Below, piece after piece: positions 46,565 to 54,965 of a stretch of 64,000 bases of DNA; positions within the stretch are counted from its first letter, which is position 1, and the number at the start of each line of letters is the position of its first letter. A program made the position numbers and the translations under genes. The notes under the pieces were generated by a model, which was given only the letters and a program-made list of their open reading frames with translations, was not told the DNA's origin and searched no databases. Origin of the DNA: Flavobacterium sp. ZT3R18 (GTDB taxonomy: Bacteria; Bacteroidota; Bacteroidia; Flavobacteriales; Flavobacteriaceae); assembly GCF_007097385.1 (NCBI RefSeq), contig NZ_VJZS01000015.1, positions 17,100 through 81,099 of the forward strand, read 5' to 3'.

Positions 46565-47092
46565 TTAGACGTTAATTAGTTGATAAATCCCTTCGTCTTT
46601 GTATACTCCATTGACAAAAGTCCAATCTTTCTTTACGCCTATCTTTTCGAAACCAAATTTAGTAAAAAGAGCAATACTAGCCTTGTTTTCGCATCCAATA
46701 TTTGCATATAATTGGTGTAAATTAAGATTATAAAAAGCATACTGAATAAGTAAGTCCAATGCTTCCGATCCAATATTCTGATTTCTATGCTCAACACCCT
46801 GAATTACAATGCCAACACCCGCTCTATTATTTTTGGGGTCAAAATCGAACAAATCAATTAACCCTAAAGCCGGAAAATCCTGATCTTGACAAATAGCCAA
46901 TCGCAATTGCTTGGCTTCATAAATATCCTGATGGGCATTTTCTAAATACTGCTTTACCAAAAACCGACTGTAAGGTGTATGCGTGTTACTCACTTCCCAG
47001 ATGCTTTGATCATTTTCTATGGCATAAATAAACTCCAAATCATTGGGTTCGAGTGCTCGAATGTAAATGGTATCGCCTTTTAATGTTTTCAT
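46565..47092 (-). CDS. GNAT-family N-acetyltransferase (RimJ/RimL type)
   Basis: The protein has 175 residues. It begins LKGDTIYIRALEPNDLEFIYAIEND, typical of RimJ/RimL-like acetyltransferases, and contains LRLAICQDQDFPALGLIDLFDFDPKNNRAGVGIVI and the acetyl-CoA site HRNQNIGSEALDLLIQYAF, then LHQLYANIGCENKASIALFTKFGFEKIG. The substrate (protein N-terminus, polyamine or other amine) cannot be told. It lies 55 bp before mltG and about 130 bp after dapF, on the same strand. Confidence 0.9.
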   Translation of the reverse strand: MKTLKGDTIYIRALEPNDLEFIYAIENDQSIWEVSNTHTPYSRFLVKQYLENAHQDIYEAKQLRLAICQDQDFPALGLIDLFDFDPKNNRAGVGIVIQGVEHRNQNIGSEALDLLIQYAFYNLNLHQLYANIGCENKASIALFTKFGFEKIGVKKDWTFVNGVYKDEGIYQLINV

Positions 47093-47204
47093 TGAGGAAT
47101 TTTTGATTTTTGATTAACGATTTTTGATTTTTGAAATGAGCAACAGCGAACTACAGATAACTTCTGATTTTCGATTCTACGTAAATCTAAAATCGTTAAT
47201 CTTC

Positions 47205-47221
47205 TCCCGAAAGCTTTCGGG
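47205..47221. repeat. CCCGAAAGCTTTCGGG palindrome
   Basis: A 16-bp perfect palindrome in the spacer between dapF and the GNAT gene, close to the dapF stop. It resembles the palindrome at 45311 and could act as a weak terminator stem. Around it lies a short ATTTTTGATT-type tandem run (47098-47135). Confidence 0.5.
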
Positions 47222-47223
47222 AC

Positions 47224-48006
47224 TCAAATCTTTATTACCCCTTTAAACACAAATTCCGCTGGGCCTTTCAAGAAAACATTCGTAAACCCATTTTGATTTT
47301 TATCAAAAGACACCACCAATTTCCCTCCTTCTACATTCACATTAACAGTAGTGGCAGCGGTCTGTCCTGTAGCATTCATGGCGATTGCAACCGCTGTAGC
47401 TCCAGTTCCGCAAGCCAAGGTTTCATCTTCAACCCCTCTTTCGTAGGTACGAAGTCTGAAAGTAGTATCGTCTATTTTCTTTACAAAATTAATATTGCTT
47501 CCTGCTGCGCCATACAATTCGCCATAGCGAATAGCAGCGCCATTTTCTTTTATATTATAATGTTCTAAATCTTCCACCATTTGTACATGATGCGGAGATC
47601 CTGTATTCAAGAATGTATGATCATTTTTAATAGTTATAGTGGGAACATCAATCATCTGCAAAGAAACCACTCCATTATCCTCGAATGAAGCATGATGCAA
47701 ACCATCCGTAGCAATAAAAGTAGTTTTATCTTCAATCACTTCTAGATCTTTGGCGAAAGCCACCAAACAGCGTCCTCCATTGCCACACATTGAACTTTGA
47801 TTACCGTCGGAATTATAATAGACCATCTTAAAATCAGTATCCGAATCGTTTTCTAACAATATAAGTCCGTCTCCTCCTATTCCAAAACGTCTGTCACACA
47901 AATGAGCAATCAATTGTATGTTTTCTTTTGGGAAAAATCCAGAACGATTGTCGATCATCACAAAATCGTTTCCAGCTCCTTGGTATTTATAAAATTCTAA
48001 TTGCAT
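47224..48006 (-). CDS. dapF: Diaminopimelate epimerase
   Basis: The protein has 260 residues. It starts LEFYKYQGAGNDFVMIDN. The two active-site cysteines are C74 in MCGNGGRC and C199 in LACGTGATAV. It converts LL- to meso-diaminopimelate for lysine and peptidoglycan synthesis. Length matches the family (about 260-280). It is the first gene of the minus-strand group with the GNAT and mltG genes, linking it with cell-wall functions, and is divergent from the HtrA gene. Confidence 0.96.
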   Translation of the reverse strand: MQLEFYKYQGAGNDFVMIDNRSGFFPKENIQLIAHLCDRRFGIGGDGLILLENDSDTDFKMVYYNSDGNQSSMCGNGGRCLVAFAKDLEVIEDKTTFIATDGLHHASFEDNGVVSLQMIDVPTITIKNDHTFLNTGSPHHVQMVEDLEHYNIKENGAAIRYGELYGAAGSNINFVKKIDDTTFRLRTYERGVEDETLACGTGATAVAIAMNATGQTAATTVNVNVEGGKLVVSFDKNQNGFTNVFLKGPAEFVFKGVIKI

Positions 48007-48083
48007 TTTATTTTAATTTTAGTCACACAAAAGTACAAACTATTAATGAATTGTTAATCATTGTTAAAGAGCGTTAAACCATA

Positions 48084-48113
48084 TTGCGCGAAAAAAAATT
48101 TCCGCTAAATTCG
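48084..48113 (+). promoter_or_regulatory. Promoter of the HtrA gene
   Basis: TTG (48084-48086), 19-bp spacer, TAAATTCG (48106-48113), one mismatch from TAnnTTTG. It is placed 33 bp before ATG 48146. Confidence 0.5.
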
Positions 48114-48145
48114 TAATCAAATAACTAATAAAACTTAAATATATT

Positions 48146-49546
48146 ATGAAACAAATTTCAAAATTATTCTTGGTATCCTTGTTAAGTGGCGCAACAACCA
48201 TTGGCGCATACAAATTATTATTTGAGAACAATGGTTATTTTTCGTCCAACAAAAATGGAATTACAACAGTTGCTCCCGAATCCTATGGAAGACAGGCTAG
48301 TTTGGGTGCCGAAAACGTTGATTTTACAGTCGCCGCAGAAAAAACGATTCATACTGTAGTGCACGTAAAAAACGTATCGGTAAGAACTATTTCTAATCCC
48401 ATAATGGAATATTTTTATGGCTATGGCGGACAGCAACAACAAGAACAAGTAGGAACAGGATCGGGTGTTATTATCTCCGAAGATGGTTATATTGTAACCA
48501 ACAATCATGTCGTGAAAGATGCTACTGATATTGAAATCACCTTAAACAACAAGAAAACGTACAAAGCAAAACTCGTTGGAACCGATTCTAAAATGGACAT
48601 CGCCTTGCTGAAAATTAATGCCGACGAAAAATTACCGTATTCCACATTTGCCAATTCCGATTCGGTTAAGGTTGGGGAATGGGTACTGGCAGTAGGAAAT
48701 CCGTACAACTTAACTTCAACCGTAACAGCGGGAATTGTTTCGGCCAAAGCCAGAAATCTAGACACTAGAGGAATTCAATCGTTCATACAAACCGATGCTG
48801 CCGTAAATCCCGGGAACAGTGGTGGCGCTCTTGTAAACACTCGTGGCGAATTGATCGGAATCAACACCATGATTTCATCTATGACAGGTTCTTATGTTGG
48901 CTACTCCTTTGCCGTTCCATCCAATAATGCTAGAAAAATAATCGAAGACATTATGGAATTCGGTAATGTACAAAGAGGAATTCTAGGCGTTGAAGGTGGA
49001 GAGTTAAACGGAAATGCTTCCAAAGAACTAGGTATCACACAAACACAAGGTTTTTACATTAATAAGGTAAGCAAAAACTCGGGTGCCTACAACGCCAAAT
49101 TACAAAAAGGAGATATCATCATCAAATTAGACAATCAAGATATTGCCACTTTTGCCGATCTTTCGGGTTATGTAAACACCAAAAGACCAAACGACAAAAT
49201 TCAAGTTACCTATTTACGAGATGGAAAAACCTCGGTTACTCCAGTTGTATTGAGTAAAAACGAGAACTTTAATAGCGAATTCAAAGGAATCGAAATAGAA
49301 AATATCGATGCTGCCGACAAAAAGAAATTCAAATTGGATTATGGTGTAAAAATTAAATCCATTACCAATGAAAACTTACTGCAATACAGTGAAGAGTTAA
49401 AAGGGAATATCATTTTGAGCATTGACAATGTCAAAGCAACAAATATTGAAGAAGTTTCTAAACTTTTAAACAATAAGGACGAAAAACAAAGTATCCGCAT
49501 CGAAATGATTAATAAAAACGGAGAAATCATTCGAATAATTATCTAA
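48146..49546 (+). CDS. HtrA/DegP-family periplasmic serine protease
   Basis: The protein has 466 residues. An N-terminal signal or anchor (ISKLFLVSLLSGATTIGAYKLLF) precedes the trypsin-like domain with triad H121 (NNHVV), D151 (MDIALL) and S225 (PGNSGGALV). Two PDZ domains follow (QRGILGVEGGELNGNASKEL... and a second from about residue 375, ...KIKSITNENLLQYSEELKGNIILSI). It degrades or refolds damaged envelope proteins. A TTG-19-TAAATTCG promoter lies just upstream, and a strong terminator follows at 49773-49808 after a repeat element. Confidence 0.95.
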   Translation: MKQISKLFLVSLLSGATTIGAYKLLFENNGYFSSNKNGITTVAPESYGRQASLGAENVDFTVAAEKTIHTVVHVKNVSVRTISNPIMEYFYGYGGQQQQEQVGTGSGVIISEDGYIVTNNHVVKDATDIEITLNNKKTYKAKLVGTDSKMDIALLKINADEKLPYSTFANSDSVKVGEWVLAVGNPYNLTSTVTAGIVSAKARNLDTRGIQSFIQTDAAVNPGNSGGALVNTRGELIGINTMISSMTGSYVGYSFAVPSNNARKIIEDIMEFGNVQRGILGVEGGELNGNASKELGITQTQGFYINKVSKNSGAYNAKLQKGDIIIKLDNQDIATFADLSGYVNTKRPNDKIQVTYLRDGKTSVTPVVLSKNENFNSEFKGIEIENIDAADKKKFKLDYGVKIKSITNENLLQYSEELKGNIILSIDNVKATNIEEVSKLLNNKDEKQSIRIEMINKNGEIIRIII

Positions 49547-49570
49547 AACGTTAAAACTATAAACCAAAAT

Positions 49571-49772
49571 CCAGGTCAAACGCCTTTAAAAAAAGAAAAA
49601 AAAAGTTGCCACGAATTTCACGAATAAACACGAATTTTCACATCTTTAAATTACACAAATTCATTAATAAAAAAAAACAGAAAATTCGTGTAATTAATTT
49701 TTATTAATTCTTAATTTGTGTTAATTCGTGAAATTCGTGGCTAAAATTTTCTTAAAGTCGTTTGCCCTGACC
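49571..49772. repeat. Nested inverted-repeat element, copy A (about 200 bp)
   Basis: Outer arms: left CAGGTCAAACGCCTTTAAA, right CTTAAAGTCGTTTGCCCTGA, which are near-complementary. Inner arms: GCCACGAATTTCACGAAT on the left and ATTCGTGAAATTCGTGGC on the right, complementary. A further smaller hairpin (CACGAATTTTC / GAAAATTCGTG) sits inside. No coding capacity. Copy B at 54966-55145 has different inner arms but the same outer ends. Confidence 0.7.
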
Positions 49773-49808
49773 AAAAGCCGACTTACAATTGTAAGCTGGC
49801 TTTTTTTT
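49773..49808 (+). terminator. Strong rho-independent terminator after the HtrA gene
   Basis: AGCC-GA-CTTACAATTGTAAG-CT-GGCT with eight Ts after it (49801-49808). It follows the repeat element. Confidence 0.8.
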
Positions 49809-49854
49809 ATCCAAAAAAAATCATAAAAAAAGTTACGAAATCGATTGAAATAAG

Positions 49855-49862
49855 TACTTTTG
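49855..49862 (+). promoter_or_regulatory. -7 box of the GAPDH promoter
   Basis: TACTTTTG, full TAnnTTTG match, 48 bp before ATG 49910. The -33 element is weak. Confidence 0.5.
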
Positions 49863-49909
49863 CACCAAATTTTAAAAATTGCTTTAATTTATTTTACAAA
49901 TTTTCAATT

Positions 49910-51358
49910 ATGAATAACATGGATTTATACGAAAAAGAGGTTTCGTTTCAAGCCGACAGAAGACGTTCAGGAGTAGAATTAATCAAAATTATCAGCGATT
50001 TGTGGTACGACAAATCGATTGAATTGGTTTTGTTCCGAAATCAATTAATTGATAGAAACGTAAGCGAAATTATCAACTTACACGAATACGCAGGTAAATT
50101 TGTAGGTAAACCAATTTCGGTTTCTGACTCAGTAGAAATTGCCAATGTCATTCTTACTCTAGACTTACCACCATCAAAATTGGATATTGGTAAATTGACT
50201 TATGAGTATGGATTAGAAGATGAAAAATATCCAGATGCTAGACATTTTGTTTTAGATAAATTAAAAGAAGCTAAATCCTCTGAAGAAATTCAACCCAAAG
50301 ATGTAGTTCTTTATGGTTTTGGTCGTATTGGTCGTTTATTGGCTAGAGAATTAATGTCAAAAACAGGTAAAGGAGAGCAAATGCGTTTGAGAGCTATCGT
50401 TACGAGAGACAAAAACGATGCTTCAAGCCTAGAAAAAAGAGCTTCATTATTACGTTACGATTCAATCCACGGAGATTTCCAAGGATCTGTAGTTGCCGAT
50501 GTCGAAAACAATGCTTTAATCATCAACGGTACCACCGTTCATATTATCACAGCAAACACTCCAGAAGAAATTGACTATACTCAATACGGTATTGACAAGG
50601 CGCTAGTGATCGATAATACAGGTGCTTTCACAACAAAAGAGGCTTTGAGTCGTCATTTAACTTCAAAAGGAGCTGACAAAGTATTACTTACTGCACCAGG
50701 AAAAGGCGTTCCAAACATCGTTCATGGTGTAAACCAAAACGAGTACAATCCAGACGAAATAGATATTTTCTCTGCTGCTTCTTGTACTACCAATGCAATC
50801 ACTCCAATCCTAAAAGCGATTGAGGATACTTTGGGAGTTGTAAAAGGACACCTAGAAACCATTCACGCTTACACCAACGATCAAAATTTGGTCGATAATA
50901 TGCACAAAAAATACCGTCGCGGTAGAGCTGCAGCACTCAATATGGTTATCACCGAAACTGGTGCAGGTACCGCAGTTGCAAAAGCATTGCCTTCATTAGA
51001 GGGTAAATTAACATCAAACGCTATTCGTGTTCCAGTTCCTAATGGTTCATTGGTTGTGTTGAATCTTGAAGTAACCAAAGAAACTTCGGTTGAAGCCATC
51101 AACGCCATCATGAAAAAGTATGCGCTTGAAGGAGAATTGGTAGAGCAAATCAAATATTCTTTGAATAACGAATTGGTTTCATCAGATATCGTGGGAACTT
51201 CGGCACCATCAATATACGACAGCAACGCAACTATCGTATCCAAAGACGGAAAAAATATAGTATTATACATTTGGTATGACAACGAATACGGTTACAGCCA
51301 CCAAGTGATTCGACTTGCCAAATACATTGCCAAAGTAAGACGTTTTACGTATTACTAG
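49910..51358 (+). CDS. gap: Long-form glyceraldehyde-3-phosphate dehydrogenase
   Basis: The protein has 482 residues, compared with about 335 in usual GAPDH. The NAD-binding motif YGFGRIGR starts at residue 135, so about 130 N-terminal residues are extra (from MNNMDLYEKEVSFQADRRRS to KSSEEIQPK, mostly helical). The catalytic Cys is C292 in SAASCTTNAITP, and the partner His lies in LETIHAYTNDQ. NAD contacts and the C-terminal SWYDNEYGYS-like WYDNEYGYSHQV are intact. It oxidises glyceraldehyde-3-phosphate, or works in the reverse direction in gluconeogenesis. Long forms occur in other Bacteroidota. ATG 49910 or 49919 both fit. Confidence 0.93.
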   Translation: MNNMDLYEKEVSFQADRRRSGVELIKIISDLWYDKSIELVLFRNQLIDRNVSEIINLHEYAGKFVGKPISVSDSVEIANVILTLDLPPSKLDIGKLTYEYGLEDEKYPDARHFVLDKLKEAKSSEEIQPKDVVLYGFGRIGRLLARELMSKTGKGEQMRLRAIVTRDKNDASSLEKRASLLRYDSIHGDFQGSVVADVENNALIINGTTVHIITANTPEEIDYTQYGIDKALVIDNTGAFTTKEALSRHLTSKGADKVLLTAPGKGVPNIVHGVNQNEYNPDEIDIFSAASCTTNAITPILKAIEDTLGVVKGHLETIHAYTNDQNLVDNMHKKYRRGRAAALNMVITETGAGTAVAKALPSLEGKLTSNAIRVPVPNGSLVVLNLEVTKETSVEAINAIMKKYALEGELVEQIKYSLNNELVSSDIVGTSAPSIYDSNATIVSKDGKNIVLYIWYDNEYGYSHQVIRLAKYIAKVRRFTYY

Positions 51359-51446
51359 CATACAGTTTACAGGTTGGGAATTGTGCTTTTAGTTTTAATT
51401 TTAGTTTTTTAGATAATAATTTTACAATCCAACCTGAATTCAATAG

Positions 51447-51482
51447 AAATCCGCCAAGTTGCAAAACGAGGCGGATTTTTTG
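51447..51482 (+). terminator. Terminator of the GAPDH gene
   Basis: AAATCCGCC and GGCGGATTT pair across a 14-base loop and are followed by a T run. Confidence 0.8.
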
Positions 51483-51540
51483 TTTTCTGAAATCTTGGTT
51501 CTGAAATCTAAAATCTGAACTCATAGATCTAAAATTACTC

Positions 51541-51655
51541 TGGGCGTGCCACCAGTAGAAAAGGGACCCAATATACTTTACGCATATTCGACCCCTTTCC
51601 TACTGCTGTCAGGCTATACGCGCTACTTCGGTAGCTAGCTTCTATCCTTCACGCA
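51541..51655. repeat. Hairpin-rich intergenic element with TTCG tetraloop
   Basis: Begins TGGGCGTGCCACCAGTAGAA and ends CTTCTATCCTTCACGC. CAGTAGAAAAGGG pairs, with one mismatch, with CCCTTTCCTACTG around a long loop, and GCTAC-TTCG-GTAGC (51622-51635) is a tetraloop hairpin. From general knowledge, GGGCGTGCC...CGGTAGC elements recur between genes in Flavobacteriaceae; the sequence shows this one copy. Confidence 0.55.
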
Positions 51656-51810
51656 AAAACTGCAATTCATCAATTTTACTATATTAATTACCTTTTACAA
51701 TATTGCCCAAATACTTTGCGGAAGTGTATCGCTTATTCTCCCGATAACGGATTTGCAACTCTCTCCTCAAAGTCATGAGACTTTACCCGCACGACAATGT
51801 TATGTATGTA

Positions 51811-51870
51811 AAAGAACAAGGTTTTAAAAAACATGTTCTCTGTTTTTCATTTACCTATAAATACTACAAT
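51811..51870 (+). repeat. Left direct repeat flanking the Rpn-family gene
   Basis: About 60 bp, starting AAAGAACAAGGTTTTAAAAA and ending ACTACAAT. It aligns without gaps to 52901-52960 with about 8 mismatches. The first 30 bases are a palindrome (AGAACAAG / CTTGTTCT-like). Confidence 0.75.
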
Positions 51871-51971
51871 AAGAATCATATTGATCTAGAAACACTATTT
51901 TTTCACTGTTCCTGTTTTTTTTTAATGCAACCACATCGTCCGTATTTATATTCGACTTTTTCGTTTTCGTT

Positions 51972-52844
51972 TTAATTCTCTGTCTCGTTTCTTAGTTCCT
52001 GTATTTTTTCAATTGTTAAACCTGTTGATTTTGATATTATTTCATCATTCAATCCAATAATTATTAGATTTTTAGCAATTTCAATTTTTTCATCTTCTCT
52101 TACTTTATACTCCGCTTCACTTTGCAACGAAAAAATTTCGCTTGCTTTTAAACTCAAGCTATCCATGTATCGATTATAACCATATTGATCGTCAGCAGGA
52201 AGTCTCATTATATCTAAAACTTCATTGGCTTCTTTTAGTCCTTTAGCATTAAAGCTGTCTTTTACCTCACTGTTTTTTAGGAAATAAATCCATTCATCTA
52301 GCGTATCTTTGGCGATATCATTGAATTGGTTTACTTTCAAGATATAATACTCTGGAAAAATTTCATACACTTCTTCTTTAGAAAATGTTTGTTTTTGTTT
52401 TTTTGATAATTCTAAAATATCGTTTTGGTGCAGTCCTTTAAAATCGGTTTTACCTCGGTATATGTAATCTTGCCCGTGTCCAAGATCAAAATAAACAATG
52501 TTTATCGAAATTACTTTTTTAACTTCAGAATATTTATTTCCCAGGGTATGGTGTTCTGAAATAGATTTCGAAACTCCATAAGCCATTCTATGAAAATAAT
52601 CAATTTCATAAGTATTTTGAATCTCTATTATAATTAATTCATTTTTAGAGTTTTGAGTTAAGATATCTACTCGATTAAATTTATCATCATCGGTTTCTTG
52701 ATTACCTTCGCTTTCAAGAATTTGTTCAATTTTGATGTCATCAAATAAAAGTTCGCTCAAAAAACCTTCTAATACAACAAAGTTGGCTTTGTTTCTCAAA
52801 AGTCGTTTAATTGCCCAATCAAATCGTACCAGTTTCTTGCTCAT
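51972..52844 (-). CDS. Rpn-family recombination-promoting nuclease / PD-(D/E)XK transposase-like protein
   Basis: The protein has 290 residues from ATG 52844. The in-frame ATG 52901 lies upstream of a perfect -7 box, so the shorter start is preferred. It begins MSKKLVRFDWAIKRLLRNKA followed by NFVVLEGFLSELLFDDIKIEQIL, with the nuclease-like core FNRVDILTQNSKNELIIIEIQNTYEIDYFHRMAYGVSKS: the D of RVDIL and the E-x-Q of IEIQ match the PD-(D/E)xK layout of Rpn proteins. The C-terminus has an acidic helix and the tail GLNDEIISKSTGLTIEKIQELRNE. Rpn proteins are linked to recA-independent recombination and defence. The gene and its promoter are bounded by the direct repeats. Confidence 0.85.
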   Translation of the reverse strand: MSKKLVRFDWAIKRLLRNKANFVVLEGFLSELLFDDIKIEQILESEGNQETDDDKFNRVDILTQNSKNELIIIEIQNTYEIDYFHRMAYGVSKSISEHHTLGNKYSEVKKVISINIVYFDLGHGQDYIYRGKTDFKGLHQNDILELSKKQKQTFSKEEVYEIFPEYYILKVNQFNDIAKDTLDEWIYFLKNSEVKDSFNAKGLKEANEVLDIMRLPADDQYGYNRYMDSLSLKASEIFSLQSEAEYKVREDEKIEIAKNLIIIGLNDEIISKSTGLTIEKIQELRNETEN

Positions 52845-52865
52845 TGGTCTGTATATTTTATAGTG

Positions 52866-52873
52866 CAAATATA
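52866..52873 (-). promoter_or_regulatory. -7 box of the Rpn gene promoter
   Basis: On the minus strand TATATTTG, full TAnnTTTG match, 22 bp before ATG 52844. It fixes the start. Confidence 0.6.
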
Positions 52874-52900
52874 CAAATAGATTGAGGCTATTTAAATGCA

Positions 52901-52960
52901 AGAGAACAAGTTTTTAAAAAACTTGTTCTCTGTTTTTCATTTACTTATGACCACTACAAT
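52901..52960 (+). repeat. Right direct repeat flanking the Rpn-family gene
   Basis: Starts AGAGAACAAGTTTTTAAAAA. The first 31 bases form an almost perfect palindrome (AGAGAACAAGTTTTT / AAAAACTTGTTCTCT), and the whole 60 bp matches 51811-51870 at about 87 percent. Confidence 0.75.
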
Positions 52961-53036
52961 ATGATTTACAATCAGTGCCCATTCCAATTATCAAGTCTAT
53001 TTCAAAATCTAAATTCTAAATTCTATCCTCTAAATT

Positions 53037-53495
53037 CTAAATCGGCAAAACCGTCGTACTCTTCACTTCCGAAATAATAAAAAAACTATTAATCAAGGAC
53101 ACTTCAGGCAAAACCGACAATTTCTTTTGATGAAAATGATGATAGCTTTCCATATCTGGTAAAACAATTTTAAGCATATAATCAAAACTCCCCGAAACAA
53201 AATTACATTCCACCACTTCGGGTAAATTCAAAATAGCTTGATTGAATCCATCCGATATATCAAAAGTCTGCCTAACTAATGTTACCTGACAATAAACCGT
53301 TAAGTTTTTACCTAGTTTTTTCTTATTCAAAATCGAAACATATTTCTCTATAACACCCTCTTTTTCAAGACGTTTAACCCGATCGTGAACCGGAGTAAGA
53401 GACAGGTTTATTTTACTCGAAATGTCTTTTAAAGTCAAATGCGCATCTTCCTGCAAGAGGCGCAATATTTTTCTGTCAGTTTCATCTAAAATCAT
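53037..53495 (-). CDS. Lrp/AsnC-family transcriptional regulator
   Basis: The protein has 152 residues from ATG 53495 (MILDETDRKILRLLQEDAHL); ATG 53522 adds nine residues and is less likely. The N-terminal winged HTH (LTLKDISSKINLSLTPVHDRVKRLEKEGVIEKYV) is followed by the RAM effector domain (LPEVVECNFVSGSFDYMLKIVLPDMESYHHF). It is divergent from alanine dehydrogenase, 200 bp apart, the classic arrangement in which an Lrp-type protein senses alanine or another amino acid and activates ald. The intergenic region should hold its operator; I see no obvious palindrome. Confidence 0.93.
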   Translation of the reverse strand: MILDETDRKILRLLQEDAHLTLKDISSKINLSLTPVHDRVKRLEKEGVIEKYVSILNKKKLGKNLTVYCQVTLVRQTFDISDGFNQAILNLPEVVECNFVSGSFDYMLKIVLPDMESYHHFHQKKLSVLPEVSLINSFFIISEVKSTTVLPI

Positions 53496-53652
53496 AGCAT
53501 GCAGCGATTCGTTAAACTTCAAATAATCCGATTAATTTTCTTTTTAGAAATAAAAAAAGCTTTAAATACAGAATTATTTTATGCTAAATTACTAAATAAA
53601 AATAATATTTTCTTATTTTAAATAGATATGCACTAAATTTTTCTTTATGCCT

Positions 53653-53660
53653 TAGATTTG
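53653..53660 (+). promoter_or_regulatory. -7 box of the ald promoter
   Basis: TAGATTTG, full TAnnTTTG match, 38 bp before ATG 53698. No good -33 element, which fits a promoter needing an activator. Confidence 0.5.
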
Positions 53661-53697
53661 TATTTCAATTTAGAAACAATAACTTAATACTATTGAT

Positions 53698-54792
53698 ATG
53701 ATAATCGGTGTACCAAAAGAAATCAAAAATAACGAAAATCGTGTGGCGTTAACTCCAGCAGGTGTTGCTGAGATGAAAAACCACGGACATAGCGTTTACG
53801 TTCAAGCAACTGCAGGTGAAGGAAGCGGTTTTGAAGACGAAGAATATACTGCTGCCGGAGCTGTAATCTTACCTACTATCGAAGAGGTATATGCCATTGC
53901 TGAAATGATTATCAAAGTAAAAGAGCCAATAGCTTCTGAATACAATTTAATCAAAAAAGATCAATTACTTTTCACGTACTTCCACTTTGCATCATCAGAG
54001 CCATTAACTCATGCAATGATAGAGCGTCAAGCTGTTTGTTTGGCTTACGAAACAGTTGAAAAAACAGACCGTAGCTTACCTTTATTAGTACCAATGTCTG
54101 AAGTTGCTGGTCGTATGGCGATTCAACAAGGTGCTAAATATCTTGAAAAACCATTAAAAGGAAGAGGAATTCTTCTGGGTGGTGTTCCAGGTGTTCCTCC
54201 TGCTAAAGTATTAGTACTTGGTGGTGGAATCGTAGGAACTCAAGCGGCAAAAATGGCTGCAGGTTTAGGAGCTCATGTAACGATTATGGATGTGAGTTTA
54301 GCACGTTTACGTTATTTAGATGACGTTATGCCAGCAAACGTAACTACAATTATGTCTAATCATTACAACATTAGCAAAGCGATTACAGAATCTGACCTAA
54401 TTGTTGGAGCTGTATTAATTCCAGGGGCAAAAGCACCTCACTTAATCAAACGTGACATGCTAAAATTAATGCGTCCCGGAACTGTTGTGGTTGACGTAGC
54501 GGTAGACCAAGGAGGTTGTATCGAGACTTGTACTCCTACAACTCACGAAAACCCAACTTTTATCATTGACGATATTGTACATTACTGTGTGGCTAATATG
54601 CCGGGTGCAGTTCCTTATACATCTACATTGGCACTTACCAATGCTACTTTACCTTACGCTTTGCAATTGGCAAACAAAGGATGGGAAAAAGCATGTGCTG
54701 AGAACGAAGAATTAAACAAAGGATTAAACATTGCCAACGGAAAAATCCTTTACAAAGGTGTTGCCGATGCTTGGAACCTTCCTTTGAATTAA
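53698..54792 (+). CDS. ald: Alanine dehydrogenase
   Basis: The protein has 364 residues. It begins MIIGVPKEIKNNENRVALTP followed by AGVAEMKNHGH. The NAD-binding motif is VLVLGGGIVGTQAAKMAAGLGA, and other conserved parts are LFTYFHFASS, YETVE, PMSEVAGRMAIQQGA and NMPGAVPYTSTLALTNATLPY. It converts L-alanine to pyruvate and ammonia with NAD. Length is close to the usual 370. It is divergent from an Lrp-type regulator and followed by two tandem terminators. Confidence 0.96.
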   Translation: MIIGVPKEIKNNENRVALTPAGVAEMKNHGHSVYVQATAGEGSGFEDEEYTAAGAVILPTIEEVYAIAEMIIKVKEPIASEYNLIKKDQLLFTYFHFASSEPLTHAMIERQAVCLAYETVEKTDRSLPLLVPMSEVAGRMAIQQGAKYLEKPLKGRGILLGGVPGVPPAKVLVLGGGIVGTQAAKMAAGLGAHVTIMDVSLARLRYLDDVMPANVTTIMSNHYNISKAITESDLIVGAVLIPGAKAPHLIKRDMLKLMRPGTVVVDVAVDQGGCIETCTPTTHENPTFIIDDIVHYCVANMPGAVPYTSTLALTNATLPYALQLANKGWEKACAENEELNKGLNIANGKILYKGVADAWNLPLN

Positions 54793-54847
54793 GAGTTAGT
54801 ATTAAGAACCCGTTTCCTAATATTAAATAAGTGCTTACTACACTAGA

Positions 54848-54881
54848 AAACCCCGTTTTATTCCTCAAGAAAACGGGGTTT
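54848..54881 (+). terminator. First terminator after ald
   Basis: AAACCCCGTTTT and AAAACGGGGTTT form a 12-bp stem, followed by CTGTTTTTT. Confidence 0.8.
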
Positions 54882-54899
54882 CTGTTTTTTAAAAACTAA

Positions 54900-54935
54900 A
54901 AAATCCGTCTCACTTTTATATGAGACGGATTTTTT
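54900..54935 (+). terminator. Second terminator after ald
   Basis: AAAATCCGTCTCA and TGAGACGGATTTT form the stem, followed by a T run. Confidence 0.8.
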
Positions 54936-54965
54936 GTTTTAAACATAATTCACTTAATAAGCACT

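Larger units (their letters stand above)
51359..51971. other. Spacer with terminator, structured repeat element and one flanking repeat of the Rpn gene
   Basis: About 610 bp without a supported gene. Contents in order: GAPDH terminator (51447-51482), a hairpin-rich element (51541-51655), a TCCCGATA half-palindrome (51739-51746) and the left direct repeat (51811-51870) of the Rpn gene region. Confidence 0.6.

Noticed and set aside
51775..51975. 66-codon plus-strand frame in the spacer
   Set aside because: Covers the left direct repeat and is antisense to nothing; no protein-like features.
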